Positions 1-11,517 of a stretch of 64,000 bases of DNA are shown one piece after another. Positions within the stretch are counted from its first letter, which is position 1. Every line of letters starts with the position of its first letter. The position numbers and the translations under genes are program-made. The DNA lies in assembly GCF_000276665.1 (NCBI RefSeq), contig NW_004955418.1:7625321-7689320 (forward strand). The letters run 5' to 3'. The notes beneath the pieces are model-generated. The model ran no database searches, was not told the DNA's origin, and worked only from the letters and a program-made list of their open reading frames with translations. This DNA is from Chinchilla lanigera. Its lineage: Eukaryota; Chordata; Mammalia; Rodentia; Chinchillidae.

Positions 1-190
1 GCCCCTCAGTCTGTAATGTCCACGGGGTCTTTGTTCGCGAGTTCTACCCTCAGGGATCAGATGGGAGGTACCCGGCCCTCTCCGTGTGTTTCAGCTGGGA
101 ATCGTGGTGGTGTGCGTCCAGCACAGACTTGAACCCACCAGCCCTGCCACTCCCAGGGTGCTCGCTGTCTCAGTGCAAGGCATGCGCAGG
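1..190. other. CpG-rich block of unknown identity, cut by window edge
   Basis: The first 190 bases are clearly richer in G+C and in CpG than everything that follows, and the change at about 190 is abrupt. I recognise no family in it. Possible identities are the end of a young LTR, a LINE 5' untranslated region, or the edge of a CpG island lying to the left. An open frame of 72 codons crosses its right boundary on the minus strand, but it runs into AT-rich sequence and does not look like a gene. Confidence 0.5.
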
Positions 191-1960
191 AAATATTATT
201 AATTACACTAAATGTGAATCGATTGAAACCATCCAGTAAAAAAGATACAAATTGAAGTATACCACCAAAATGCAAATGTATGCTGTTTTTAAAATATGAA
301 TTTTAAGAAATAATAATAATATTAGTAATTGATAAACAAGGGGTGGACAAAAGAATGCCTAGCATTTGAAACAAAAAAGAAAATAAAAATGGAAGTTATT
401 GTCTGGAAAGTTGGGATTTACAGTTAAAAACAGAGAATGTAAGAAACACATTAAAATGGCAAATAAAGAAGATATTATAGATGTAAGTACATACAAAACA
501 AATAGTGGAACAGTTACAGGTATAACAGAAAGTATTAGAATGTAAGGGTTAAAATAAATAAAATTTTAAAAGTGTAAATATACTTCAATATTTTATTGGC
601 ACTTCTCTGCACTACACAGAAAAAATAGGTAACATTTGAAAATAGCTGCCTCTTCTAAGAAAGACCATAATGTGTGAAGGAAGAGCAGAGAACTTTGGTT
701 ATGCAGGCACAAGATTTTAAGTGGTCTTTCATGTTCTTAAATTAAAATCACATAGTTAATAAACTTAGATATTAATTTGAAACAATGGCGATGAAATAAT
801 TTCTTAGGATGAAAGGAGAAATACCGGGGGCCATTTATTTCTGATAATCTTGCATGCGTTCCAGTGTGCAATTATTAAAATCCACTGAATCCAGTTTCCA
901 TCTGAGTAGATTAATTTTGCCAACACTTTCCCTGTTGGTGTTAATTGCAAATAAGTACATCCAGTTTATAGAAGAAAATATTTTACATTTGGATAGTTCA
1001 TAAAAGTTTGTGTTAACTTTATTTCAAATGATAATGGTGAAAGAATATTTAAAGAATGCAGAATCATAAAAACAATTGCATGCAAAAAAATAAGTAATTG
1101 TCTTTTTAAAAATGTCATTTCCAAAGGGAAAAATTCTTTGCTGATAAAGGAATATAACTTTATTTCAAACTTTGAGTTTAGGCTTAAGTTTCCTTTTATG
1201 GGCAGATTCTTAAAATCTCTATCTGCTTAATGAAAGACTGAACCTGTTTCTCTTTGGTACATGCTGTTTTGTAATGCTTTCCTTTAAGCAATTAACATTT
1301 TCCAGAAGTAAACTAAGTTGTTATGACATATAGGAATTGAAAGGATTTCTAGAATATTTTTTGGTGTGCTTGCCAGACCAATTTTTAATAGCAAGTTCTA
1401 AGTACATTATTTTTATGAGATGTGTGGATGAGTTCATGGAACTCTAATTTGATCCTTATTTCCCTTTATGACTTTTCCAAATTCTGTTTTACATAATCAT
1501 TTTTAAAAATGCAATTTCTTTCAAGTACAAACTGCTTTAATGAGGATTTTAATTGGAATTATGTTAAATTGACAGAAATTACCATATTCATAACACTCAT
1601 AATTCTTGTGTAGTACTTTTTATATCTCTTTATGTAGTTAAACTAAGTTTTATATTTCTTAGTACAATATAATACTTCTTTCTGTATGTTATTTACATAT
1701 CTATATTTATTTCCAATTTATAAGTTACTTTTTACACTAAACTTTGTGAATCGTTGCTAGCTTATTAGGTATATTTTAGATTTGTCATGTTAGTTTTTCT
1801 CTTCATCAACTAAATGTTGACTTTTGAAATCTAAGTTGTATTTCATTAAAATTTATTTGCTTTCCTAGATGTAGCATCACACTTAAACATTATGATAAAT
1901 TTGACTTTAAAAATTTTAAATCATTTATTCCAGTTTCTTCTCTTATTGCATTGGAAAGTA
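191..1960. other. AT-rich stretch with no recognised feature
   Basis: Long AT-rich intergenic or intronic sequence. I see no open frame of note, no SINE and no clear LINE. Part of the right end (about 1,900-1,960) may be diverged L1 belonging to the next element. Confidence 0.6.
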
Positions 1961-1964
1961 TGAG

Positions 1965-3172
1965 GTTAAATATGAGCACATCTATTACAATTTTCTGTAG
2001 GGTTTTTATCATGAATTAGTGTTGGATGTTATCAAAAGCTTTTTCTCCACCTATTGAGACAATCATGTGATTCTTTTCTTTGGCTTTGTGGACATGATGT
2101 ATTAAATTTCTTGATTTGCATACATTGAATCATCCCTGCATTTCTGGGATGCATCTCACTTGGTCATGGTGTATTATCTTCTTGATGATTTGCTGCATTC
2201 TATTAGCTAGTATTTTATTGAGAATTTTTGCATCTATGTTCATTGGGGAAATTGGTCAATAGTTCTCTTTTTTGGTTGGATCTTTCTCTGGTTTTGGTAT
2301 CAGGGTAATACTTGCCTCCAGGAATGAGTTGGGGAGAATTGATTCCCTTTTTATTTTACTAAACAATTTAAGAAGAATAGACATTAAATCTTCTCTAAAT
2401 CTCTTATGGAATTCAACTGTCAATCGATCAGGACCTAGGTTTTTATTTGTAGGTAAAGTTTTCCTTACATTTTCAATTTCATTGTGTGATATTGGGTTAT
2501 TCAGGAATTTTTGTCTTCTTTATTAAGTTTTGGCAATTCATGTGTATCTAGGAACCTCTCCATTTCTTCTGTGTTTTCCACCCTATGAGAGAAAAGATTT
2601 TTGAAGTAGGTATCGACAATCTTGTGAATTTCTACAGGATCTGTAGTGATTTCACTCATGTGAAATCACTATCACATGGATTTGAGTTTTTCCTTTCCTT
2701 TTTTGGTAAGGTTGACTAGGTGTTTATCTATTTTACCAAAGAAACAACTCTTTGATTTCTTAATTCTTTGTATTTTTTAAAATCTCAATTGCATTAATTT
2801 CTGCTCTGATCTTTATAATGTCCTCCCTTCTTTGGGGTTTGGGCTTGACTTGCTCTTTTTTTTGTAGAAGCTTGAAGTGAAGCATAAGGTCTTTTATTGT
2901 ATTTTTTCTGTTATCCTGATGTGGGAATCCACTGTTAAAAATTTCCCTCTGAGGACTACTTTCATTGCATTCCATAGGTTACACTAGTTTTTATCTGCAT
3001 TTTCCTTTGATTGTCAATTTTGTTTAATTTCTTCTTTAATTTCTTCTGTAACCCATTTGTTGTTCAGGAAGATGTTATTTAAATTCCGTGTGTTTATGGA
3101 GTTTTTGCAGTTTCTTTTGTCATTAATTTCCAATTTCATTGCACTATGGTCTGATAATATTCATGGGATAAT
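1965..3172 (-). mobile_element. L1 LINE fragment, ORF2 endonuclease-RT linker to early RT (decayed)
   Basis: Read on the minus strand this is L1 ORF2, broken by stops and indels. The reverse complement of 2,030-2,051 encodes the GGEKAFD version of the conserved RT 'EKAFD' block. The minus-strand frame at 2,760-2,975 matches the linker between endonuclease and RT, including the run KEQVKPKPQRREDIIKIRAE. Endonuclease C-terminal sequence lies near 3,100-3,170. The catalytic xADD box is not included because the fragment ends before it. Both ends are inside the element, so this is a piece of an old L1 with no intact reading frame. It contains a short perfect inverted repeat at 2,645-2,670. Confidence 0.85.
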
Positions 3173-3461
3173 TTCAATTCTTTTGCAAAGCTCAATATTT
3201 TTAGAAAAAATTGAAAACAACTATTTGTAATTAATACCATCAATAGTAAAACATGGATGAAATAAATTCCGTTCTTTAAATGAACAGAAATTACATGTTT
3301 GAACAAACTATAAAATAAAAATTGAAAATGAAAAATTGCAGAATGCAGAATTAATGACTGATACTGGAGTAAAAATGCTGAATTCTCTTCTTTTAAATGG
3401 TATGGTACTGGAATTAAATCCTGGACCTTCACAATGAACTACAATTCTCTGTCCTCTTTAA
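3173..3461. other. Unique AT-rich sequence
   Basis: No repeat family recognised. A 98-codon minus-strand frame at 3,136-3,432 straddles the L1 end and is rich in F, L, I and H, as expected of chance frames in AT-rich DNA. Confidence 0.5.
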
Positions 3462-3641
3462 GTTTTTTTTTTTTTAAATATTGAGATAAGGTCTCACTGA
3501 TTTAACTTGCCCAAACTGGGCTTGAACTTGGGTTCCTGCTGCCTTAGCCTCTTCCCTTGAGTTCAAGGCTAACCTGAGCTACATAGTTCAAAACAAGCTA
3601 GAAATAAGTAGTGTGAGCTTGTCTCAAAAAAAAAAAAAAAG
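3462..3641. mobile_element. Two B1-type SINE pieces in opposite orientation
   Basis: 3,462-3,556 is an antisense B1: a poly-T head, then the reverse complement of the 'gagacaaggtctcac' region and the box B area. From about 3,557 the sequence turns into the 3' half of a sense B1 ('gagttcaaggctaacctgagc', then 'gtctcaaaa') and ends in a run of A. The two halves are fused without a spacer. No clear target duplication was found around the whole unit. Confidence 0.7.
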
Positions 3642-5526
3642 AAATTTAATTCTTCAGTGTAAACTATAAAAATAATACAGTATGCATGTTTTGGGATGTA
3701 GTGCTGTAATTCTAAAAGTTTAAATGTAAAGGAATAATTCTATGATTTTAATTTTCTGCTCAGAAGTTATATGAGATATGTGTTGATATTCATTTTTCTG
3801 ATAAAGAGTACATTCCTACTAATTTTCAAAACTCTCACAGAAAATCTAAAAAGAGGAAAAACCTTTTAAAGAGAAAAGTGTAATGTTGAAAATAGAGAAC
3901 ACCTATTCTCTAGAGACTTAGAATAGTGATGTGATGGTTGGCCTCCAGCTCTGAGCTAAAAGATCTTTTTCTTGATGGTCTTTCCCCATCTAACTAGTAA
4001 TTTCTTCATGGTCTCCGTTACTGACATTAGAATCTTTTGTTGCAGATTAATTCAGTTGTGCCACAAAGTAAAATCCTGCTTATTTGGTTACAATTTGATA
4101 CTGACCAAATGTTCTTCTGGAAAGTGATTCACACATCTGCCAACTGAATTCTATCCACACATCAAATTAGATGTTAGAACACTTCCTTACCATCTGTAGT
4201 CTGTAAACTCTTGAATGATAATTTGCTTTGATTCTACAAACTATAATTTTAAAATGGGGAATCTATGTGGCTGGGTGTGATGGATTTATAATTACACTAT
4301 CTTACGAATTATGAAGAGTTTTAGATTTTTAAAGACTCCTGTTTATTTCTCACTTCTCCATGGGCACACAAAAGTTATCTCTTTCCACACTTTGCTAGTT
4401 AGTTCTGACAAGTCAGATATATGTTTCAGTGATACGTGGCTCTTCCAGGATAATGAAGTTAAAAGCCTCTTAGTGATTATCCAGTGTTTTTCCTTTCTCA
4501 ATTATGATTATTGTGAGTACCGTGTGCTAACATGTCAGAACGCCAGGGCTGAAGCATCCTGGATGCTGAGTCACTTCCGGAAGAGAGATGTCTTCAGAAG
4601 TGTCTTGGACTCATGGATTTAACATGGATATTGAAAAACTTCTGTTGTATTAAATAAGGTCTCCCTAATCAATAAGCTTTGGGGATTATTCATTATTTTT
4701 AGCAGAGTCCTTTCTGAAAAACCTATAAAAAATCTGTCAAGTTGGGGCTTTTATTTACTAGTAGGGATTTACAAATGCTTATTTTTATAATTGTTCAAAT
4801 GAATTGAGCTTATTGTAAAATTACTTCTCAATGTACATATGATAATTTAATTTTCTCTGTGTACATTAGCGTATTTATTTAAATTACTTGTTAAATGTCA
4901 CTATTTACACTATTTTACTTTTATTCTGTATGTCAGAGTATAGTGGCAATTATATCTGACCCAGAAATGTTGAACTCATCCATTTTATTTGTAACACTTG
5001 TCTTAGGACATGAGTGATTAGGTGAAATGTGCTCCACCCATTGAGTTTTGTTGTTGTATTTTGTACTTGTCACATAGAATGCTTAACATGAAATATTTAT
5101 GTCTCCCGAGGTGCCTTAAATATGCTTCTCAGCATTTGAAGTAGACAATGGTGGTAGTAAATATTTATTAATTGTAAGGCATGACACCAAAATTTATGAG
5201 ATGGACTACATGTGTATGGAATTTCCATACTGAATGCCAATGTACACGTTGATGTGTAATGGATAATAAGGCTGACATCTCTGAAAATGACTGTGAACTC
5301 TTTGGAGGATAGAATCTATAAATATATTGAATAGTGTTGTTTGGTCTTTTTCTCTCTTTGCTTTTTTGTTTTATATTTCTCAAAGTTTGGAGACTTAAAA
5401 AGTAAAAATCTTTTCTCCATTGTGCTTTCTTAACTTTACACCTATGAAATTATTCATCATACATTTAATAACTATTATTGTGAACCTACTCTGGGTGCTA
5501 AAGCAGAGTCTTTAAAAGATAGAAAA
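3642..5526. other. No recognised gene; AT-rich unique sequence
   Basis: A 103-codon plus-strand frame at 4,311-4,622 is open but shows no recognisable domain, has no splice-site context I can support, and has a composition typical of chance. A very short B1-like piece ('ggctgggtgtgatgg') sits near 4,269. Otherwise nothing is seen. Confidence 0.5.
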
Positions 5527-5790
5527 TGGTCAGGCGTGGTGACACACAATCATAATCCCTAGACTCTGGGAGACTGAGGCAGGAGAACTGTAATTTTGTC
5601 AGCCTGGACTATTTAGCAAGATCTTGTTTCAAAATTTAAAAAAAAAAAAGGTAATTTCAAGTTAGTGCCCAGCCTTAACAATGTAGTGACTTAATTCTTG
5701 TTTCAAAATAAAATAAATATATCAATAATAAAGTGCTGGGGATGTACCTCAGTGCAAGGCCCTGAGTTTAATCCTAGGGAAAAAAATCCT
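5527..5790 (+). mobile_element. B1-dID type dimeric SINE, interrupted
   Basis: 5,527-5,635 is a sense B1 ('ggtcaggcgtggtgacac', then 'agactgaggcaggagaa' and 'cttgtttcaaaa'). 5,733-5,785 is an ID-like half ('gctggggatgtacctcagtg', 'aaggccctgagtttaatcc') followed by A. The two halves are separated by an A-rich run and about 60 bases of unrelated sequence, and the motif 'cttgtttcaaaat' occurs on both sides of it. This may be a rearranged copy of a B1-dID dimer, a family known from squirrels, beavers and dormice rather than from murids. Confidence 0.7.
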
Positions 5791-5984
5791 AAGAAAATAC
5801 TATGTACAAAAAAAGAAAGACAGATTGTCCATGCTCCCATAAAACTTATAATTGCCTGGAGAGGGATAATCAACAGGTTTAATATGTATGATGCTTCACA
5901 GAACAACAGAGAGCAATTGCTATAAATTTCATTCATATGGGCTATGGTCAAAGATCTCTTGGAGAGACAATATATGAGACCTCA

Positions 5985-6345
5985 GTGATAAAAGTATGAC
6001 AAATGCCCTCAGAGAGTCTCCAAAACCAAATGAGTGTCCCCAGGCACCATTTACTGGCCCCCTTAACACCCGTGTTACCATCAGAGCCCTAGGCTACCTT
6101 ACGAATTGGAGACCAAACTATAAATTTCTTGAAAGTGCTACTTTCTCAGGCCTTATTTCCTCTCCTGGGCCTTGCTTTAACTACTCCACCATTATTAAGT
6201 AGGTCTTGGGACACCCCGTAGAAGACTTCCTTGAACCTATAGCCTTCTCTTGGGCACAATTTCATTTCACCCACTCATTTCTTATAATGCCTGAGACCCC
6301 CACTCCTCTTCTGGGGGAGAGATTTCTTGTCCAGGATACAGGTAC
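5985..6345 (+). pseudogene. ERV gag end and protease remnant
   Basis: The frame opening at 5,996 and the frame at 6,206-6,532 together cover what looks like the end of nucleocapsid and the protease of a class I retrovirus. The C-terminal protease landmark 'HSFL-MPE-PTPLLG' is clear at about 6,260-6,320, just before the RT begins. The frame is broken by the stop at 6,200. The protease active-site triplet is not convincingly preserved. The two overlapping open frames around 6,206-6,566 are the same region read in different frames after an indel. Confidence 0.7.
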
Positions 6346-6536
6346 AACTCTTACTCCTCCAAGACAGAGGAAATCTGATGTTTCCTTTCCTAGAATTACA
6401 AATAAACTCATCTATACAGACAGAGGGACAAATAGTGGGAATAGCACTCAGTGCTACTCCTTTCCTGATCCACCTAAAAGACCCTACTTCTTACCCTCAT
6501 CAAAAGAAATATCCCCTTTGTCAAGAGGTTAGGGAG

Positions 6537-7200
6537 GGACTAAGACCCATCATACAAGGACCTTGAAACAGCAACTTCTCAGAGAAACAGTCAGCCCTTA
6601 TAACAGTCCTATAAACAGGATAAGCAAAGGACCAAATAAATGAAGACTGGTTCAGGAGTTATGTTTCATTAATGAGATAGTAGTGCCACTCTACCCAGTA
6701 GTTAAGAAGCCCTATACATTATTGACCCAAAACCCAACCTCATCCAAATGATTCTCTATCCTAGACCTCAAAGATGCTTTCTTTCTTCTGTATTCCCTTG
6801 GTACTTGAGAGTAAAAATTGTTTTACCTTTAAGAATCCCCTCACTGGGGTGGGACATCTAGCTTGGACAGTTCATCGCCAAAGCTTCTATGATAGCCTAC
6901 ATGTGTTTGGGTTGGCTTTAGCATGAGTCCTCCTTGATTGGGAACTAGAGGGAATCACCCTTTTACACTATGTTGATGATTTAATAATCTGTGAAGATTC
7001 TGAGATGTTGGTACATGAAGGTACTAAGTCACTTCTTAATTTTCAGACCTCTAGGGAATACAAAGTGTCCTGTGATAAGGCATAGATCTGTCAAATCTAA
7101 ATCACTTACTTAGGGTTACTCATTATATCAGGTCAAGGAGCCCTAAACCCTGAAAGGATACAATCTATCGTATCTTGGATTTTCCCCTGCAAAAACGTAT
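6537..7200 (+). pseudogene. ERV reverse transcriptase remnant
   Basis: RT landmarks appear in order along the plus strand: an 'SILDLKDAFF' block at about 6,750-6,785 carrying the first catalytic aspartate, and the YVDD catalytic box at 6,969-6,980 followed by 'LIICEDSE'. A valine at the second position of this box is typical of gammaretrovirus-type RT. Several stops and frameshifts lie between the blocks, so it cannot encode an active enzyme. Downstream sequence to about 7,860 corresponds to the thumb and connection, also broken. Confidence 0.85.
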
Positions 7201-7659
7201 AAAACAGCTTAGAGCCTGGGGTGGGGGTGGGGGCACAGGGTTCTGGAGAATGGGGTCCTTGGCTATGAAGAGAAAGCCAGATCCTTTTAGCAGCTTCTCA
7301 AGGAGATATAAGAGGGTCAAACTCATCTTCTTACCTGAATCCTGAAAGATAGCCATGCTTTTGAAGATTTGAACAAATTCTATTGAGGGTTCCAGCATTG
7401 AGGATTCCCAGTCAAGACAAATATAACCTCTTTGTAACTGAAAGACAAGGAATAGCTTTAGGAGTCCCTAAAGCTAGGGGCTTTATCATCAACATCTGGC
7501 TTATTTAAATAAGGAGATAGATCTCATGCCTAAAGACCAGATTGGATGCTTGTACACCATGGAAACTACAGGTATTCTAGTTTCTGAAGCCCATGAGCTT
7601 ACCCAGGGAAAAATGTTGACAGTTAAATCACCACACAACAAAGGATGACTCCTTTGGGG

Positions 7660-8110
7660 ACCAATTCACCCTTGGGTGTCAGATGCCAGAATCTTAAAAT
7701 ATCAAGTACTTCTGCTAGAGGAACCAGATATTACCATAGAAACCTGCCAAGGCCTAAATCCAGGCACATATATGCCTTACCCTGAAGACTTCCTTGAATA
7801 TATGCATAACTGTACCCAAGTCTTGATACATACTCACCAACTAAGCAAGGAACTACTGAAAGACCCTGAGGATGAAATTTTTACTGATGGAAACTCTTTT
7901 GTCTAAGAAGATATTATAAGTGCTGGCTATGCTATAATCTAACTTTTAGAAGTAATGGAATCAGGATCCCTACCTCCAGGCATAAGTGCCTAAGAGGTAG
8001 AATTTAAGGCTCTTACCAAGGCTCTTAGACTAGCCAAAGACAAAAGCATAAACATATATAAAGATTCCAAATATGCTTTCCATATGGTACATATCCATAT
8101 TGACACTTGG
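7660..8110 (+). pseudogene. ERV RT connection and RNase H remnant
   Basis: An open stretch ends in 'DEIFTDGNSFV' at about 7,873-7,904, matching the start of retroviral RNase H, where the D of TDG is the first catalytic residue. A stop follows immediately. Further right, 'EFKALTKALRLAKDKSINIY' and 'DSKYAF' (about 7,999-8,078) match the second helix with its catalytic glutamate and the DSKYAF block, again in a broken frame. Confidence 0.8.
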
Positions 8111-8429
8111 AAAGAACATGGCTTGCTGACCTCAAAGTGATCTCCTATAAAACATGCTCCTGAGATTTTAAAACTGATTGAGGATGTACATCTTCCTCTT
8201 GAGTAGCTATGATTCACTGCCCAGGATATCAAAAAGGATAAGGTCCCATTGACTGGGCAATAGAAAGGGAGAGGAAGATGCAAAACTATCAGCCTCCTAG
8301 CCTTCAAAATGTTATCTCTGTGGTCAGCTAACATGCTACCCAAGGGTCCACCCACTTACTCAGACCAAGAGATGACATATGCCCAGAGCCAGGAATAGAC
8401 TCTAAACTGTGATAGATCGTAGGTCACTC

Positions 8430-9080
8430 CCATTGGCCACCTCTTTCAGCCTGACTGCTTAGCTTAGAAAGTGATTAAGGCAATCCACGACTTCTGTCAC
8501 TTAGAACAAAAGAGAACTCTTATTTAGTAAAAAAAAAAAAACAAAAAACAAGGCCTTTTAAGGAAAATATCTAGATTCAGTAGGATAGTAAGTGGTAAAA
8601 GGATGTGAAATCTAAGAACAAATTCCCAGAACATCCAGTTTCAGCTTCCAGTAGCTCACACCCTGGAACAGACTGGAAACTTGACTTTACCCATATGCTG
8701 GGAGCTCTGGTCCTGGTAGACACACGCGCGTGCACACACACACACACACACACACACAGGATGGAGAAAGACCTACAGTACTAGGTCAGAGAAGGAACAG
8801 AGGTAGTTAAAGTCCTTGAAAATGAAATAATTTCTAGGTTTGGGGTACCTCATAGACTCCAGAGTGATAATGACCCAACTTTTCTCTCTGAAATCATCCA
8901 AGACATCTCCAAGGTCCTTGGTATCAATTACCATCTTCACTTTACCCAAAGACCCTAATCATCTAGACAGATGGGCTAATGGGACACTCAAAGGACACTT
9001 GCTTGAATTGGACTAAGAGTGCAAGGCACCTTTGAATCAGTTCCTACCTGTGGACCTTTTATGAGGCAGAAATAAACTTA
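8430..9080 (+). pseudogene. ERV integrase remnant
   Basis: An HHCC-like zinc region lies near 8,480-8,520. The catalytic core begins with 'PGTDWKLDFTHM' at about 8,660-8,695 (first aspartate). It continues past a CA microsatellite to 'RFGVPHRLQSDNDPTFLSEIIQDISKVLGINYH' (about 8,838-8,934, second aspartate, given here only to locate the block by its SDNDPTF centre). The region expected to carry the third acidic residue has in-frame stops at 8,956-8,958 and 8,977-8,979 and a small deletion. A run of A at 8,529-8,541 adds another disruption. Confidence 0.8.
8720..8758. repeat. (CA)n microsatellite inside ERV integrase
   Basis: An imperfect 'cacgcgcg' start is followed by a pure CA run of about 13 units. 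It interrupts the integrase core between a 'tggtagacac' motif and 'aggatgg'. It probably grew from short CA-containing codons already present at that place. Confidence 0.95.
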
Positions 9081-9099
9081 GGTTTCAGAGGCCATCTCA

Positions 9100-10780
9100 C
9101 TTTGAGCTCTTATATTGGAGAACTTTCCTCAGAAGTGACATCCAGATAGATGAGGAAACTGAGGCAGCCGTCCAGTAAGTTAGATCCTTGGCTGAATTCC
9201 AACAAATCCTGTCATCCCTGAGATACACAGACCCTGGATCCACTCTAACTGGATAACCTCTCTTTTGCCCGGGAACTTTAGTATTGATTAAAGACTTAGA
9301 CACTCAGGACATGAGCAAGCCTTGATAGGAAGTGCCCTACATAGTGATTCTATCAATACCCATTGCAGTCAAGGTGACTAGACATGATGCCTAGATCCAG
9401 CACACATGAGTAAAGCTGTGAACTGTTCCTCAAGAGACAACTGGATAGTGCATCTCTGCCATGCTTGACTAGGGCCTTGGATCTGGCATACATCTGTGAA
9501 ACTGTGGAGAACCTCAAACCTCTCTTTAGAAGTACTTAAGATAACTGTTGCCTGTTGATTAAAATTTAAATGCACTCCCTCTTTTCCTAACTATACCAAA
9601 CCTGCATGTCCTCCCTTCAAGAGCTGTTTCCTCTTAAAGGTTTTCAGAACTTTCTCTTAATATTTATGCCTCAGCTCCATTCATATGACCAAGTAACTTA
9701 TGGTCAAGTGCTTGATGTAGTCCTGGACCTCTGATTATAAGGTTGCTTCCTTGATTTTATGCCAGGACAAACTTACTTTTACACTCTTATGTTTTGGTGT
9801 ATTCTTGCCATATGTCAGTTGATTGCAGCATACTAAAACATCCCTTATTTGTGGGGTGTATTTTCCTGTGGTTGATACTCACAATTGTTATTCCACTCCA
9901 AAATTATTGCCTCCCGTCCAAAGGGTAGAACTCTTTTCATTGCTGTAATGAGATACTGCCTGTATCTACTGACTTTCCTGTACATCCCACTACCATCCCA
10001 TTGCCTTGAAAAACACGGTGTCTTAGAACCATGGAAGAACAACTCAACTTCCTGGTCAGACTTACTGAGGCACTGGCAGAGGCACATGTTGGATATGTTT
10101 TCAAGAGTACAATGGCTGCCACTTGACACCCAATCTTACAAATCCAGGAGGTAAAGACACACAGCAAGGTGACCCTTGAGGGTAAATCCCTAAACTTCTC
10201 TAACACATTGTTAGATCTAAGAAGCTGATCCTCTCCTGGAGGACTTTGTGGGGTAGATATCGAAACCTATCTATGGAAACTAAGATTGGCCAATTCTGTA
10301 TCCATCCCTCCTGACCCTAGGAGATGTATAATGCTGTACCCAATGATGGTTATTGTCCCCTCCACCAGAGACCATCCCAAAACTATTCTCTGTTTTGTAT
10401 ACCAACCCTGATTAAGGTTCCTTGTGATGGTTATTGATGTCTAGTCCAAGGAATAAAAGTATGCACCATTGTTCTGGAGCCTGTCTTTAATGGCTGGTAT
10501 CAACATATCTGGTATGAAGGTGACTAGACAAAAATTAGAAACAGTAACCTCCCTGAGAGAGGGTTAGAGGCAAATATCTCACTTCTATGGGGTAGATAGC
10601 AATGAAATTCCCATGATATATGTGCCTCAGGCATATCTTTTCAATGGATATCTACAGAAACCTAATAATAAGGCATCAGGCTTACAATGTCTGGACCTCC
10701 AGCTTTTCTTGGGAAGCTGGGGAATTATTCACCTGGGCCCTGATCCTCAGGAGGTCATAGTCCTCAGTCAGCTGTAATTA
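9100..10780 (+). pseudogene. ERV integrase C-terminus and env surface subunit remnant
   Basis: This stretch lies between the integrase core and the recognisable transmembrane subunit, so by position it is the end of pol and the surface subunit of env. Frames are short and broken on the plus strand. A signal-peptide-like hydrophobic stretch and several potential N-glycosylation codons can be made out, but I could not identify a receptor-binding domain. The minus-strand frames at 9,845-10,206 and 9,937-10,206 are shadows. Confidence 0.5.
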
Positions 10781-10784
10781 CCCA

Positions 10785-11445
10785 ATGGTAACTTTTCACA
10801 TACTACCCACCTCCATAGTCTTGGGAATGGTTGTCTTAATGGCTGCTCTTGGAGGACCAACTTATGGGGTTAGAGTTAGTACAAATCAAACAAAAAATAT
10901 TACTGTTATATCTGAAATTGCAGAGATTTCAGAAAGTATCAGAGATCTCCAAAAGGCTCTAGACTTTCTGGCTGATGGTCCTAGAACATGAACAGATTCT
11001 GACCAACTGGGTGCTGGTCCGACAGAGAGGAGTTTGTGCCTTACCTAATGATATCTGTTGCACCTACATCAACACCCCACAACAGGTTGAGACTCAAACC
11101 AATATTTTAGACAGAGTTAAATAACTCCAGAGACAGAACAACACAGATAACCTATTACCTAAAGTTTTCTCTCCAATAGTCATTGTTGCCTTTTGTCTCC
11201 ATCTGGCTCCTTTCTTTCCTGGGGCCACTAATAACTTCTTTATTTTTATTGTGCTTGTTTTGGCCATGTATACTGTAACTACTTTGCTGGCTTCATTTCA
11301 GATTGCATCAGTGCTATCAAACTGCAGATGGTCCTGCAGATGGAACCTGCCATGTAACCACCAGCTTCCTTATACTTCTTTATACTTCCACCTAGACTAT
11401 TCACGCTCAACCAACCCCTGTCTGGAAGCCCAGTGTCATCCTTAA
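10785..11445 (+). pseudogene. ERV env transmembrane subunit remnant
   Basis: The frame from 10,785 to 10,991 covers a hydrophobic N-terminal stretch and a heptad-like helix ('SEIAEISESIRDLQKALDFL'). After a frameshift the CX6CC motif lies at 11,035-11,061, as in gamma-type envelopes, followed by 'TYINT'. A hydrophobic membrane-spanning stretch follows at about 11,190-11,280. The fusion-peptide region, helix and CX6CC are no longer in one frame, so no envelope protein can be made. This rules out a domesticated, syncytin-like env at this site. Confidence 0.8.
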
Positions 11446-11517
11446 CCAGCAGGAAGTAGCCAGACAGGTCATCAAGCTAGTCACAATCCTATCCAATGGC
11501 AGTAGGATGATGGAGTC

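Noticed and set aside
2272..2526. 84-codon plus-strand frame
   Set aside because: It is the antisense of the L1 ORF2 fragment.
10785..10991. Open frame of env type that might be a domesticated envelope gene
   Set aside because: The frame ends before the CX6CC motif, which lies in another frame, and the surface subunit is broken. It cannot give an envelope protein.
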